This document shows, piece after piece, positions 52,745-64,000 of a stretch of DNA of 64,000 nucleotides. The position numbers and the translations under genes are program-made. Origin of the DNA: Corallococcus macrosporus DSM 14697 (lineage in GTDB: Bacteria; Myxococcota; Myxococcia; Myxococcales; Myxococcaceae); assembly GCF_002305895.1 (NCBI RefSeq), contig NZ_CP022203.1:6978001-7042000 (forward strand), in the 5' to 3' direction. Position 1 is the first letter of the stretch. The number at the start of each line of letters is the position of its first letter. Below the pieces are notes generated by a model. It ran no database searches. It had not been told where the DNA came from and saw nothing but the letters and a program-made list of their open reading frames with translations.

Positions 52745-54331
52745 CTATGGCTGGCGCCGGTACACGTGCATCGGCGCGGTGAAGCCCTCCAGCTCCTGGT
52801 AGGCCACGCCGTCCAGCACCAGGGAGCGCCCCTCCAGCTTCACGCCGGCGTCCTTGGCCAGCGTGCCGCCGTCGAAGCGGACCAGCACCTCCGGGCGGGC
52901 CTCCCGCAGGCGCTGGCGGAAGGTGTCCCAGCGCACGCGCGCCAGCCGCTCCTCCGGAAGACCGGAGAAGAAGGCGAGCTGCAGGTCCAGGTAGTTCGGG
53001 TCGATGTCGAGCGCCGCGGCGCCGCCCTTGGCGGCGACCTCCGTCTTCAGGAACCTCGCCACCTGCATCAACGCCACGGGGTTCGTGGAGGTCGGGCTGA
53101 TGGGCCGCAGCGTGGTCTGGAGGGGCCCGTCGGCACGGAACGTATAGACGCCCATCGCCACCGGCGCCGCCACGGCGACCAACGCCGTCACGCCCGCCAG
53201 GGCCTTGCGCAGCCCGGGCCCTCCGCGCGTCCCCACCAGCCCGGCGAAGCCAAAGGCCACGAAGACGGGGACCAGCGCGACCTGCGTCACCGTGAAGCGG
53301 CCCAGCGGAACGAAGGTCAACAACACCGCCGCGCGGAAGGTGAAGTAGGCGGCGGGAATCACCGCCGCGGCCACCAGCCACCGCGTGTCCGGACGCGAGC
53401 GCCACGCGCGGACCATGCCCGCCATGCCCAGGAGCGCCACCAGGGGAGACAGCGTGAGCAGGGCGATGCCGGGCCAGAACGTGAGTTGCTGCAGCCGCCA
53501 GAGCACCGTCGGCCCCGAGCCCATGGACGACTTCACCCAGTTCCGGTGGAAGTCCTCCACCGCCATCACCGGGAAGAACGGGTTGCCGTGCATCAGCTCG
53601 TTGCCCTGCATCCACAGCAGGGGGAACGGCAGGCACGCCAGCCCGAAGCCCACGGCCCGGGTGAGGGAGACCACCTTGTCCTCGCTGCTGAAGCACAGCG
53701 CCAGCGTGAGCAGCGGCATGTACATCCACGCGTCGTAACGGAGCGCGCAGGCCAGGTTGAGCATCAGCGCCGCCTGGAACAGGGGCAGGAAGCGGTTCTC
53801 GTCCACCCCTTCCGCGTAGAAGGCGAAGGTGGCCAGCATGAAGAAGAGGGACACCGCCTCGCTGCACGCCGTGGTGGAGAACTGCATGTGCATGCCCCAC
53901 GCGGCGAAGGACAGCCCGGCCACCACGCCCGCGCGCCATCCGAAGAGCCGCCGCGTCAACGCGAACAACGGCACCACCGACAACACGCCGAAGAGCAGGC
54001 TCACCACGCGGCCCGCGACCTCCCGGTCGAACACCGACAGCGCCGCGCCCACCAGGTACATGTGCAGTGGACCGAACTGGTAGGCCCCGTCCCCGTAGGC
54101 GGTGATGAGGTGCGGCGCCCGGAACCAGCGCTCCGCCAGCTCCGTACGCACCACCGCGTCACCGAAGAGGTTCTCGTTGACGAAGAACACGCCCAGCCGG
54201 GGCACCAACGCCGCCACCAGCAACAGCCCTACCAGCAGCCGGGTGCCCGGCTCGTGCAGAGGGGCAGGCACCGCGGACAGGCCAGGTGCGGAGGGGGGCG
54301 AAACGGAGAAGGGGGCGGGGGCGGTGGCCAT
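52745..54331 (-). CDS. Membrane glycosyltransferase-like protein (GT-C/GT39 type)
   Basis: A 528-residue polytopic protein with about 11 predicted helices. The large first loop carries FFVNENLFGDAVVRTELAERWF (position of the acidic DxE-like catalytic motif) and LITAYGDGAYQFGPLHMYLVG, the usual PMT/ArnT superfamily loop. GWRAGVVAGLSFAAWGMHMQFS and the following helices fit this fold. Such enzymes move sugars from lipid carriers to proteins or lipid A on the outer face of the inner membrane. The ATG at 54331 starts after the frame opens at 54415; the extra stretch lacks hydrophobic character. Substrate unknown. Confidence 0.82.
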   Translation of the reverse strand: MATAPAPFSVSPPSAPGLSAVPAPLHEPGTRLLVGLLLVAALVPRLGVFFVNENLFGDAVVRTELAERWFRAPHLITAYGDGAYQFGPLHMYLVGAALSVFDREVAGRVVSLLFGVLSVVPLFALTRRLFGWRAGVVAGLSFAAWGMHMQFSTTACSEAVSLFFMLATFAFYAEGVDENRFLPLFQAALMLNLACALRYDAWMYMPLLTLALCFSSEDKVVSLTRAVGFGLACLPFPLLWMQGNELMHGNPFFPVMAVEDFHRNWVKSSMGSGPTVLWRLQQLTFWPGIALLTLSPLVALLGMAGMVRAWRSRPDTRWLVAAAVIPAAYFTFRAAVLLTFVPLGRFTVTQVALVPVFVAFGFAGLVGTRGGPGLRKALAGVTALVAVAAPVAMGVYTFRADGPLQTTLRPISPTSTNPVALMQVARFLKTEVAAKGGAAALDIDPNYLDLQLAFFSGLPEERLARVRWDTFRQRLREARPEVLVRFDGGTLAKDAGVKLEGRSLVLDGVAYQELEGFTAPMHVYRRQP

Positions 54332-54411
54332 GACGCGCGGCAGGATACGCAGGCACGGCCCAAAGCCAAGCCAACGCCCACCGTTCCCCTGCTCGGAGAG
54401 CACGGCCGACT

Positions 54412-55335
54412 TCACGGGGCGCGAACCTGCTCCTCACCCGCCCTCCAGGGGGCGTCAACCCCCGCCCGGCTCCCAGGCGCCATGGGACCTCCTGATTCCA
54501 GCGTCACCCGGGCCCGGCGGACCACCTCCAGACGCCGGCCCCCCCGCGGCCCCAGCTCGGCGCGCGACGAGTAGACGACCTCCAGCCGCTCCGGGAACGG
54601 GCGGCGCAGGTCGAACCACAGCTCGCCTTCGGCCCTGGGCGCCGACCGCCCCTCCCGGTCCCTGGCACGAAGGAAGAAGCGCACCCGGCCGCGGCCTCCT
54701 TCCTGCGCCACCAACTCATAGGCGACGACGGCCAGCCCTTCTGGCCCCAGGGCGCGCGCCACGGCCCAGCGGGCCCCTGGCCCCACGGGCTCCTCGGGAA
54801 ACTGGGGGGTGATGAGCCAGTCCGAGGTCAGCGCCGCCTGGACCAGCGAGCGCAACGCGGAGGAAGCGTCCGGTCCCAACCGTATCCACGCCTGGAGGGG
54901 CGTCCCCCGGTCGGAGAGCAGCACCTCGCCCGCCCGTCCACTCATCGCGCCCAGCTCTTCCGCCAGCCGCCACGCCGGCTCCATCCCCTCCTCGTCCACG
55001 GCGTGAACCTCGGGGCGCCCCACCCGCAGGTGGTAACGCGCCCGCCCCCGCCCCTCCTCGGCCTGCCACTCCACGCGCAGCGGCACCAGGACCTCAGGCC
55101 CATACTCCGTCCGCAGCTCGCGGCCCGCCCCCACGCCCGACGCCGTCTCGACCTCCGACGCCACCGACGCCACCATGCCCTGCCCCCACCCGGGCCGCTG
55201 CGCCAGCCGCAGCACGCGGCGCGGTGCCGCCCCCGCATCGAGCAGCGCCGTGGCCACCACGTCTCCCTCCGCGTGAGGGGCCTGGTCAGGGCCCCATGCG
55301 CCAAGAAGACAGGTCACGACGAGCAGGACGGACAT
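54412..55335 (-). CDS. Exported hypothetical protein
   Basis: A 307-residue protein: signal peptide MSVLLVVTCLLGAWGPDQAPHA, then mostly beta-rich sequence with VLRLAQRPGWGQGMVASVASEVET, VLVPLRVEWQAEEGRGRARYHLRVG and RARDREGRSAPRAEGELWFDLRRPFPERLEVVYSSRAEL. No known domain was recognised; the alternating strands could form a lipid-binding or LolA/DUF-type beta shell. The ATG at 55335 has GGAG eight bases upstream, and a longer frame to 55518 includes unlike sequence. Runs in the same direction as the GT-C gene, 80 bases apart. Confidence 0.7.
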   Translation of the reverse strand: MSVLLVVTCLLGAWGPDQAPHAEGDVVATALLDAGAAPRRVLRLAQRPGWGQGMVASVASEVETASGVGAGRELRTEYGPEVLVPLRVEWQAEEGRGRARYHLRVGRPEVHAVDEEGMEPAWRLAEELGAMSGRAGEVLLSDRGTPLQAWIRLGPDASSALRSLVQAALTSDWLITPQFPEEPVGPGARWAVARALGPEGLAVVAYELVAQEGGRGRVRFFLRARDREGRSAPRAEGELWFDLRRPFPERLEVVYSSRAELGPRGGRRLEVVRRARVTLESGGPMAPGSRAGVDAPWRAGEEQVRAP

Positions 55336-56045
55336 CCAGGAGGCTCCATGGCAGGACGAGCGCCGCGTGCCGTTGCATGCGCCATGCTCAATGCCGCGCC
55401 TCGGGGGTGCGCCCCGGCGCCGTCCAGAACCGGAGACGGCGCGTGTGAAGCAGGCACCACTCGCCCCAGGCCATGCGCGCCGTCGCTTCGCCACGAGCAT
55501 CCGCTGGCGAGCCCGCATGTTTCACGCGGCCTGCGTGTCCGAGGGCATTCATGCGACGCCTGGCCCGCCTTCCCGCATGCATGCAGCCGCCGGCGGAGGT
55601 GACGGCCCACACGGCCGCTCGCCTGCTCAAACGCACGCGTGTTGTTCACATTCGTGAAGGCTTCGCGCCGACATGTGGAGTGAACGGGCACGCTGCCCCC
55701 ACAGCCCACCTGAGCATTGCCGTTGCCGTGCGCCCGGGAAATGACCGTTCAGGCGTTCACTACCCCCCGTGCAGCCGGTGTGCGCCTACCCCCGTGGGCG
55801 AGGGCCCTTATAATCAAAGTGCCTTTTCACCCCGTGGAGGGGGTGCGCCTTCGGGCGTTCCATCCCTGACACGAGCGTAACGCGCGGTCCCACTCCGCGG
55901 CGGGGTCCCGAAGGGGCAGCAGGGCTGTCGTGCCTGGGACCTCGTTGGGGTGGGTGTGGAATGGCAGTCATGCCCTCCAGGTTGACCATTTTGGCCCCCT
56001 GTCGGCGCGGCTATTCCGCGTCCCGGGAGGCTCCGAGGGAGAGAC
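55336..56045. promoter_or_regulatory. Long intergenic region and leader of the prkA operon
   Basis: About 710 bases without a supported gene. On the plus strand TATAAT lies at 55809-55814; no good -35 hexamer is seen 16-18 bases upstream. A start near 55821 would give a leader of about 225 bases opening with two hairpins: CACCCC/GGGGTG (55828-55833 with 55840-55845) and the TTCG-capped CGCC/GGCG (55846-55857). A 14-base palindrome, TTCACATTCGTGAA (55645-55658), could be an operator. GAGGGAGAG precedes the prkA ATG. Confidence 0.45.
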
Positions 56046-58109
<2,064 letters not shown>

Positions 58110-58132
58110 CACCGAGAGAGGGGCGAGCCGCC

Positions 58133-59242
58133 GTGACCTTGAAGATTCACCAGGACCACTCCCGCTTCAAACAGATTGTCCGGGGGAAGATCAAAGCCAA
58201 CCTGCGCAAGTACGTGCAGAAGGGGGAGATGATTGGCAAGAAGGGGAAGGACGCCATCTCCATCCCCATCCCCTTCATCGACATCCCCCGCTTCAAGTAC
58301 GGCCACAAGGAGCAGGGTGGCGTCGGCCAGGGTGACGGCGAGGTCGGCCAGCAGCTCGGCCCCGGGGCGGTGGAGCCCGGAGAGGGCCACCAGGCCGGCC
58401 AGGGCGAGGGAGACCACGCCCTGGAGGTGGACGTCACGCTCGACGAGCTCGCCCAGATTCTGGGCGAGGAGCTGCAGCTCCCCCACATCGAGCGGCGGCA
58501 GAGCGAGCGCATCGTCACCCAGAAGATCCGCTACACCGGCGTCAACACCACCGGCCCGGAGTCGCTGCGGCACTTCAAGCGGACCTTCAAGCAGGCCCTG
58601 CGGCGGCAGATCGCCGCGGGCACGTATGACCCGGCGCGGCCCGTCATCATCCCCACGCGCGAGGACCGCCGCTACCGCAGCTACAAGCTGCAGGACCTGC
58701 CGGACACCAACGCGGTCATCATCTACATGATGGACGTGTCCGGCTCCATGGGTGACGAGCAGAAGGAGATCGTCCGCATCGAGAGCTTCTGGCTCGATAC
58801 GTGGCTGCGCCACCAATACAAGGGCCTGGAGGCGCGCTACATCATCCACGACGCGGTGGCGCGCGAGGTGGACCGGGACACGTTCTTCCACACCCGCGAG
58901 TCCGGCGGCACGATGATCTCCAGCGCCTACAAGCTCTGCCGGGACATCATCCTGGCGGACTACCCGAAGAGCGCGTGGAACATCTACCCGTTCCACTTCA
59001 GCGACGGGGACAACTGGAGCGCGGATGACACGCGGCAGTGCATCGAGATGCTGCGCGATGACGTGCTGCCCAACGTCAACCAGTTCGCCTACGGCCAGGT
59101 GGAGTCCCCTTACGGCAGCGGCCAGTTCATCAAGGATTTGCGCGAGGCGGTGGGAGAGTCGTCCAACGTCGCGCTGAGCGAAATCGCGGACAAGGACGCC
59201 ATCTACGCGTCCATCAAGGACTTCCTCGGCAAGGGCCGCTGA
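58133..59242 (+). CDS. yeaH: DUF444/YeaH-type protein with VWA-like fold
   Basis: A 369-residue protein of the YeaH/YhbH family. The central segment carries [15 protein letters not shown] (near 198-212), a MIDAS-type DxSxS metal motif in a von Willebrand A-like fold. The N-terminus ([24 protein letters not shown]) and the Gly/Gln-rich loop ([17 protein letters not shown]) are as in known members. Its partner is always PrkA, upstream, and SpoVR, downstream. Its biochemical role is unknown. The start is GTG at 58133 after GAGAGGGGCGAG. Confidence 0.93.
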   Translation: MTLKIHQDHSRFKQIVRGKIKANLRKYVQKGEMIGKKGKDAISIPIPFIDIPRFKYGHKEQGGVGQGDGEVGQQLGPGAVEPGEGHQAGQGEGDHALEVDVTLDELAQILGEELQLPHIERRQSERIVTQKIRYTGVNTTGPESLRHFKRTFKQALRRQIAAGTYDPARPVIIPTREDRRYRSYKLQDLPDTNAVIIYMMDVSGSMGDEQKEIVRIESFWLDTWLRHQYKGLEARYIIHDAVAREVDRDTFFHTRESGGTMISSAYKLCRDIILADYPKSAWNIYPFHFSDGDNWSADDTRQCIEMLRDDVLPNVNQFAYGQVESPYGSGQFIKDLREAVGESSNVALSEIADKDAIYASIKDFLGKGR

Positions 59243-59277
59243 CCTCAGCGGGCCTTTCCCACCGGAGCGACTGCCCG

Positions 59278-60771
59278 ATGCCCAAGAGCCTCACCCCCCG
59301 CCTCGCCGCGCTCCGGGACGAAATCCATGGCTACGCCAAGGAGTTCGGCCTGGACTTCTTCGACACCCGCTTCGAGATGGTGTCCTACGACGAGATGAAC
59401 ATGGTGGCCGCCTACGGCGGCTTCCCCACCCGCTACCCCCACTGGCGCTGGGGCATGGAGTACGAGCAGCTCGCCAAGGGCTACGAGTACGGGCTGAGCA
59501 AGATCTACGAGCTCGTCATCAACAATGACCCTTGCTACGCCTACTTGATGGAGAGCAACCCGGAGGTGGACCAGAAGCTCGTCATGGCCCACGTCTACGG
59601 ACACTGCGACTTCTTCAAGAACAACTTCTCCTTCCGGCACACCAACCGCCGGATGATTGACGAGATGGCCAACCACGCCACGCGGGTGCGGCGCTGGGTG
59701 GACAAGATTGGCGTGGAGAAGGTCGAGGACTTCATCGACCGGACGCTGAGCCTGGAGAACCTCATCGACCAGCACGCGCCGCACATCCGGCGCAACCCGG
59801 ACCCGAGGAAGGCCGAGGACGAGCTCAAGGCCAACGAGCGCGTGGAGGGCTTCAAGGTGGGCCGCGAGTACATGCGCGGCTACATCAACCCGTCCGAGTT
59901 CCTCGACTCGCAGCGCAAGAAGGTGGAGGACGAGAAGCAGCGCGCCAAGAAGTTCCCCGAGCGCCCCCAGCGCGACGTGCTGCTCTTCCTGCTGGAGGAG
60001 GCCCCGCTGGAGCCGTGGGAGGCGGACATCCTCGCCATCCTGCGTGACGAGGCCTACTACTTCGCGCCCCAGGGCCAGACGAAGATCATGAACGAGGGGT
60101 GGGCCAGCTACTGGCACTCCACCATCATGACGCGCCGGGCCCTCAAGGACGACGAAATCATCGACTACGCGGACCACCACTCCGGCACCATGGGGACGCG
60201 CCCGGGCGCCATCAACCCGTACAAGCTGGGCATCGAGCTGTGGCGGGACATCGAGGAGCGGTGGAACAAGGGCCGCTTCGGCAAGGAGTGGGACGAGTGC
60301 GACGACCTCCGCGCGCGCCGCGCCTGGGACAAGAAGCTGGGCGCCGGCCGTGAAAAAATCTTCGAGGTCCGCAAGCACTACAACGACATCACCTTCATCG
60401 ACACGTTCCTGACGCCCGAGTTCGCGATGGAGCAGAAGCTCTTCGTGTACGGCTTCAACGACAAGCGCAACTCGTGGGAAATCTTGGACCGCGAGTTCAA
60501 GAAGGTGAAGAACAAGCTCCTGCAGGGGCTCACCAACTTCGGCCAGCCCATCATCGAGGTGGTGGACGGCAACTTCGAGAACCGCAGCGAGCTGCTGCTG
60601 GCGCACCGCCACGACGGCCAGGACCTCAAGGGGGACTACGCGCGCGAGACGCTGCGCAACCTCCAGTCCCTGTGGCGCCGGCCCGTCAACATCCTCACGC
60701 GGTACGACAACAAGGGCGCCATGCTGCGCTTCGACGGGCAGAGCCACTCCGAGCGGAAGGTGGAGCTCTGA
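59278..60771 (+). CDS. spoVR: SpoVR-family protein
   Basis: A 497-residue soluble protein of the SpoVR/YcgB family, named from B. subtilis, where mutants make defective spore cortex. Characteristic stretches: [39 protein letters not shown] near the N-terminus, [17 protein letters not shown], and [18 protein letters not shown] with clustered His/Glu suggesting metal binding. Standard length. Myxobacteria form spores with a different route, so a shared stress role with PrkA and YeaH is the most cautious reading. It begins 35 bases after yeaH and closes the operon. Confidence 0.95.
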   Translation: MPKSLTPRLAALRDEIHGYAKEFGLDFFDTRFEMVSYDEMNMVAAYGGFPTRYPHWRWGMEYEQLAKGYEYGLSKIYELVINNDPCYAYLMESNPEVDQKLVMAHVYGHCDFFKNNFSFRHTNRRMIDEMANHATRVRRWVDKIGVEKVEDFIDRTLSLENLIDQHAPHIRRNPDPRKAEDELKANERVEGFKVGREYMRGYINPSEFLDSQRKKVEDEKQRAKKFPERPQRDVLLFLLEEAPLEPWEADILAILRDEAYYFAPQGQTKIMNEGWASYWHSTIMTRRALKDDEIIDYADHHSGTMGTRPGAINPYKLGIELWRDIEERWNKGRFGKEWDECDDLRARRAWDKKLGAGREKIFEVRKHYNDITFIDTFLTPEFAMEQKLFVYGFNDKRNSWEILDREFKKVKNKLLQGLTNFGQPIIEVVDGNFENRSELLLAHRHDGQDLKGDYARETLRNLQSLWRRPVNILTRYDNKGAMLRFDGQSHSERKVEL

Positions 60772-60971
60772 GCGGCCCCGCCGGGCCCCGGAGGCTCGGC
60801 GCCCGCGCCCCTTCCAGGTGGTGCCCGGCGCTGCGCCTGAAGCCCTGAGGACACCGGTCAGGCCAGGTCCGCCGGGAGGCCGCGCCCAGGCAGCCAGGCA
60901 GCCGAGCCCGGAAATTTCCCGGCCCTTCGCTGGGCGGGCGCCAGGGTGTCCACTAGACTCGGCGGCTCCCC

Positions 60972-62150
60972 ATGCGAATCGCCTCCCTGCTCTGCCTGGC
61001 CGCCGCGCTGCTGGCCTCGACGTCCGAAGCCGCTGTCCGCTACGTCATCAAGAACCGCCGCATCGAGCCGAACCAGACGCTCGCCAAGGCGCTTCACGAC
61101 GCGCAGCTCCCGGACGCGCAGGTGGCCGCGGTCATCTCCGCGCTGGAGGGCGTGTTCGACTTCCGCAAGTCGCGCGTGGGCGACCAGCTGCGGCTCGTCA
61201 TGCGCGACGGGGAGCTGGACTTCTTCGACTACCGCCAGAGCATGGTGGACGAGTGGCAGGTCCGCCGCGACGGCGAGAAGTACGTGGGCAGCAAGCGCGC
61301 CATCGAGGTGGAGAAGCAGGTCGCCGTCGTCGCGCTGGAAATCCAGTCGTCGCTGTACGAGGCGGCGGTGGACGCGGGCGAGGACCCGGCCATCGGCATG
61401 GTGCTGGCGGACGTGTTCGCCTGGGACATCGACTTCTACCGCGACGTGCGCAAGGGCGACACGGCGCGCGCGCTGGTGGAGAAGTTCGTCTCCAAGGGCC
61501 GGCTGCTGCGCTACGGCGACGTGCTGGCCGCGACGTACGCGGGCGGCCTGGTGGGCGACAAGAAGGTGTTCCGCTACGTGCTCCCGGACGGGCAGCCCAA
61601 CTACTTCAACGAGGAGGGCGCCAGCGCGAAGAAGACCTTCCTCAAGACGCCGCTGAAGTACGCCAACATCACCAGCCGCTTCGGCTCGCGCTTCCACCCG
61701 GTGCTCAAGTACCTCAAGGCCCACAACGGCGTGGACTACGGCACCCCCATTGGCACCCCCGTGTGGGCGGTGGCGGACGGCACGGTGACGCAGGCGGGCT
61801 ACGCGGGCGCCGCCGGCAACATGGTGGTCATCCGCCACGCCAACGGCTTCGAGACGCAGTACATGCACCTGTCCCGCTTCGGCGAGGGTGTCCGCGCGGG
61901 CGCGCGCGTGCGGCAGAAGCAGGTCATCGCCTACTCCGGCAACACCGGCCGCTCCACCGGCCCGCACCTGCACTTCGGCCTCAAGCGCCACGGCAAGTAC
62001 ACCAACCCGCTCAACCAGCAGTACCCCCGCGCGGACCCGCTGCCCAAGGAGCTGCTGCCGGACTTCCTCGCCAAGGCGCAGGAGCTGACGGCGCAGATGG
62101 AGGCCGTGTCCGTGGCCGCCGTCGCCGGGAAGGCCGCGGCGCTGCCTTGA
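60972..62150 (+). CDS. M23-family murein endopeptidase
   Basis: A 392-residue exported protein: signal peptide MRIASLLCLAAALLASTSEA, a LysM/OapA-like N-terminal region (about 35-160, ADAQLPDAQVAAVISALEG), then a LytM domain with the zinc motif HNGVDYG (H near 251) and HLHFGL (near 332). GSRFHPVLKYLKAHNG is typical of the MepM/YebA type. It would cut cross-links or glycine-type bridges of peptidoglycan. Located downstream of spoVR but with a 200-base gap, so it likely has its own promoter. Confidence 0.9.
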   Translation: MRIASLLCLAAALLASTSEAAVRYVIKNRRIEPNQTLAKALHDAQLPDAQVAAVISALEGVFDFRKSRVGDQLRLVMRDGELDFFDYRQSMVDEWQVRRDGEKYVGSKRAIEVEKQVAVVALEIQSSLYEAAVDAGEDPAIGMVLADVFAWDIDFYRDVRKGDTARALVEKFVSKGRLLRYGDVLAATYAGGLVGDKKVFRYVLPDGQPNYFNEEGASAKKTFLKTPLKYANITSRFGSRFHPVLKYLKAHNGVDYGTPIGTPVWAVADGTVTQAGYAGAAGNMVVIRHANGFETQYMHLSRFGEGVRAGARVRQKQVIAYSGNTGRSTGPHLHFGLKRHGKYTNPLNQQYPRADPLPKELLPDFLAKAQELTAQMEAVSVAAVAGKAAALP

Positions 62151-62199
62151 GGCCCTGACACCGCGCGCCCCGTTCGCGGGCCGCGCGCCGCGGTGGGCC
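62151..62199. terminator. Shared hairpin terminator between convergent genes
   Basis: Nested inverted repeats fill the gap between the two stops: CACCGCG (62159-62165) pairs with CGCGGTG (62189-62195) and an inner CCCG/CGGG stem (62169-62172 with 62177-62180) is capped by TTCG. Outer GGCCC/GGGCC may extend it. It fits a bidirectional terminator, though no T-run follows. Confidence 0.6.
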
Positions 62200-62783
62200 T
62201 ACTCCCAGGTGATGACGTAGTCGGCGCCGCTCACGCCACGCGGCGTGCCCACCACCCGGCTCTTGCAGCCGATGACGCTCAGCGCCTCCTGCAAGACGCC
62301 CTCGTGGTACTGCACCGGCTGCATGTCCCCGTGGAAGGCCAGGCGCACCTGCTTGTCCCCCAGCACCGCGTATTCACGCCGGCCGTAGCTCACCAGCGTG
62401 GAGTACGCGGTGGGCGCGTGGGACAGGAGCCGCTTGGGGTCTCCCTTGCCGATGAGCCGGTTGAGCGTCTGCCCCACCGTGGACTGGAAGAAGTGCGTGA
62501 CGGCCGCTGCGCCGCAGGCCCGCACCGCGTCCTCCATGGCGCCGTAGACGGGCGTCAGCGCCTCCGACGTGGCGTACAGCAGGCGCAGGGCGTCCACCGC
62601 CGGATAGGAGAAGAAGTCCACCGGCGAGCGCTTGAAGAAGGGCTCCCGCAGCCGCGTGGCCGCCTCCGCGCCGAGCTTCTTCTCCGCCAGGTTGAACACC
62701 GCGTTGAAGATGAGCCCGCGCACCGTGTCTTCAGGCCGGATGACAGCCAGCCGTTGTTCAAGGTCGCTCGTCGGAAAACCCAT
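62199..62783 (-). CDS. TIGR02265/DUF2378-family protein
   Basis: A 194-residue protein of a family expanded in myxobacteria (TIGR02265, first described from Myxococcus paralogs). Typical landmarks are VRGLIFNAVF near the N-terminus and the C-terminal VRLAFHGDMQPVQYHEGVLQEALSVIGCKSRVVGTPRGVSGADYVITWE, with a heme-NO-binding-like (HNOB) feel. No catalytic motif; function unknown. The ATG at 62783 sits within three bases of a strong inverted repeat that could control it. Confidence 0.88.
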   Translation of the reverse strand: MGFPTSDLEQRLAVIRPEDTVRGLIFNAVFNLAEKKLGAEAATRLREPFFKRSPVDFFSYPAVDALRLLYATSEALTPVYGAMEDAVRACGAAAVTHFFQSTVGQTLNRLIGKGDPKRLLSHAPTAYSTLVSYGRREYAVLGDKQVRLAFHGDMQPVQYHEGVLQEALSVIGCKSRVVGTPRGVSGADYVITWE

Positions 62784-62786
62784 GGC

Positions 62787-62808
62787 GGATTGATTTCTAC
62801 ATCAATCC
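62787..62808 (-). promoter_or_regulatory. Inverted repeat overlapping the translation start region
   Basis: GGATTGAT (62787-62794) and ATCAATCC (62801-62808) form a perfect 8-bp inverted repeat with a 6-base spacer, ending three bases before the ATG of the TIGR02265 gene. It is strikingly AT-rich for this genome and there is no other ribosome-binding site, so it is either an operator or an mRNA hairpin that hides the start. Confidence 0.5.
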
Positions 62809-63009
62809 GTCCCCGGGTTGGCGTCCCATCCACCGACAGGCAGTTCGCCGCCCTTCCGGGTGAGCTGCCGCAAGGGCCACGCCGCGCTTTCCCGGTGCGG
62901 CGCGAGACACGGCTGCGCTAGCCTGACGCACCTTCGCGTACCCGGGAAACTCCGGGGGTTGCGCGAAACCTTGAACCCGCAGCATCTACGTCCAGAGATA
63001 TCCAGCGAC

Positions 63010-64000
<991 letters not shown>

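Noticed and set aside
55753-55764. LexA-type box around GTTCAGG
   Set aside because: Only about six of the ten positions before GTTCAG fit the myxobacterial LexA pattern I recall.

Overview
The window is high-GC (about 70 percent) chromosomal DNA with dense, mostly co-oriented operons, many GTG or near-leaderless starts and long Pro/Ala-rich linkers. The pilin is nearly identical through its first 70 residues to Myxococcus xanthus PilA as I remember it, and the order pilB-pilT-pilC-pilS-pilR-pilA-pilG-pilH-pilI-pilD-pilS2 is the M. xanthus order. This, with a DUF2378/TIGR02265 protein and a TIGR02266-type PilZ domain, points to Myxococcus or a close relative such as Corallococcus. No rRNA, tRNA, CRISPR array, insertion sequence or prophage was seen.

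Left part (1-12.9 kb, all minus strand): the type IV pilus locus. It holds the extension motor PilB, retraction ATPase PilT, platform PilC, sensor kinase PilS, NtrC-type regulator PilR, pilin PilA, the PilGHI ABC system, prepilin peptidase PilD and the start of a second kinase (PilS2, cut by the window edge). A sigma70-type promoter precedes pilB. A sigma54-type promoter precedes pilA, which fits PilR control, and a hairpin terminator follows pilA and separates abundant pilin mRNA from pilGHI-D.

13-24 kb: housekeeping and small envelope genes: ribF, trmB, a receiver-GGDEF diguanylate cyclase, lipoproteins, a protein with a C-terminal Hfq/Sm-like segment, a cupredoxin-like lipoprotein, a DnaQ-DinG fusion, a HAMP membrane protein with a HEAT-repeat partner, and a Lys/Ala/Pro-rich histone-H1-like protein.

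24-43 kb: alaS, a lipoprotein, a PilZ-linker-Hsp70 fusion, outer-membrane barrel proteins, a glutamate-cysteine ligase divergent from a CysZ/EI24-like protein, a very long S41 protease, a glycerophosphodiesterase, a TatA-like protein, a HEAT-like protein and a zinc-ribbon protein with a repeat-rich linker.

43-47 kb: a compact group with a PhaR-type regulator, an orphan ParA, a phasin-like small coiled coil and two tandem Get3/ArsA-like ATPases. The arrangement suggests control and positioning of storage granules.

47-55 kb: a TPR lipoprotein, an M48 protease, a two-gene HrpF/NolX-like translocator plus LcrH-like chaperone cassette, ruvX, a GT-C glycosyltransferase-like membrane protein and an exported hypothetical protein.

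55-64 kb: a long leader and the prkA-yeaH-spoVR operon (a stress and sporulation-associated set), an M23 endopeptidase, a TIGR02265 protein with an inverted repeat at its start, and the first third of glycogen phosphorylase, running off the right edge.
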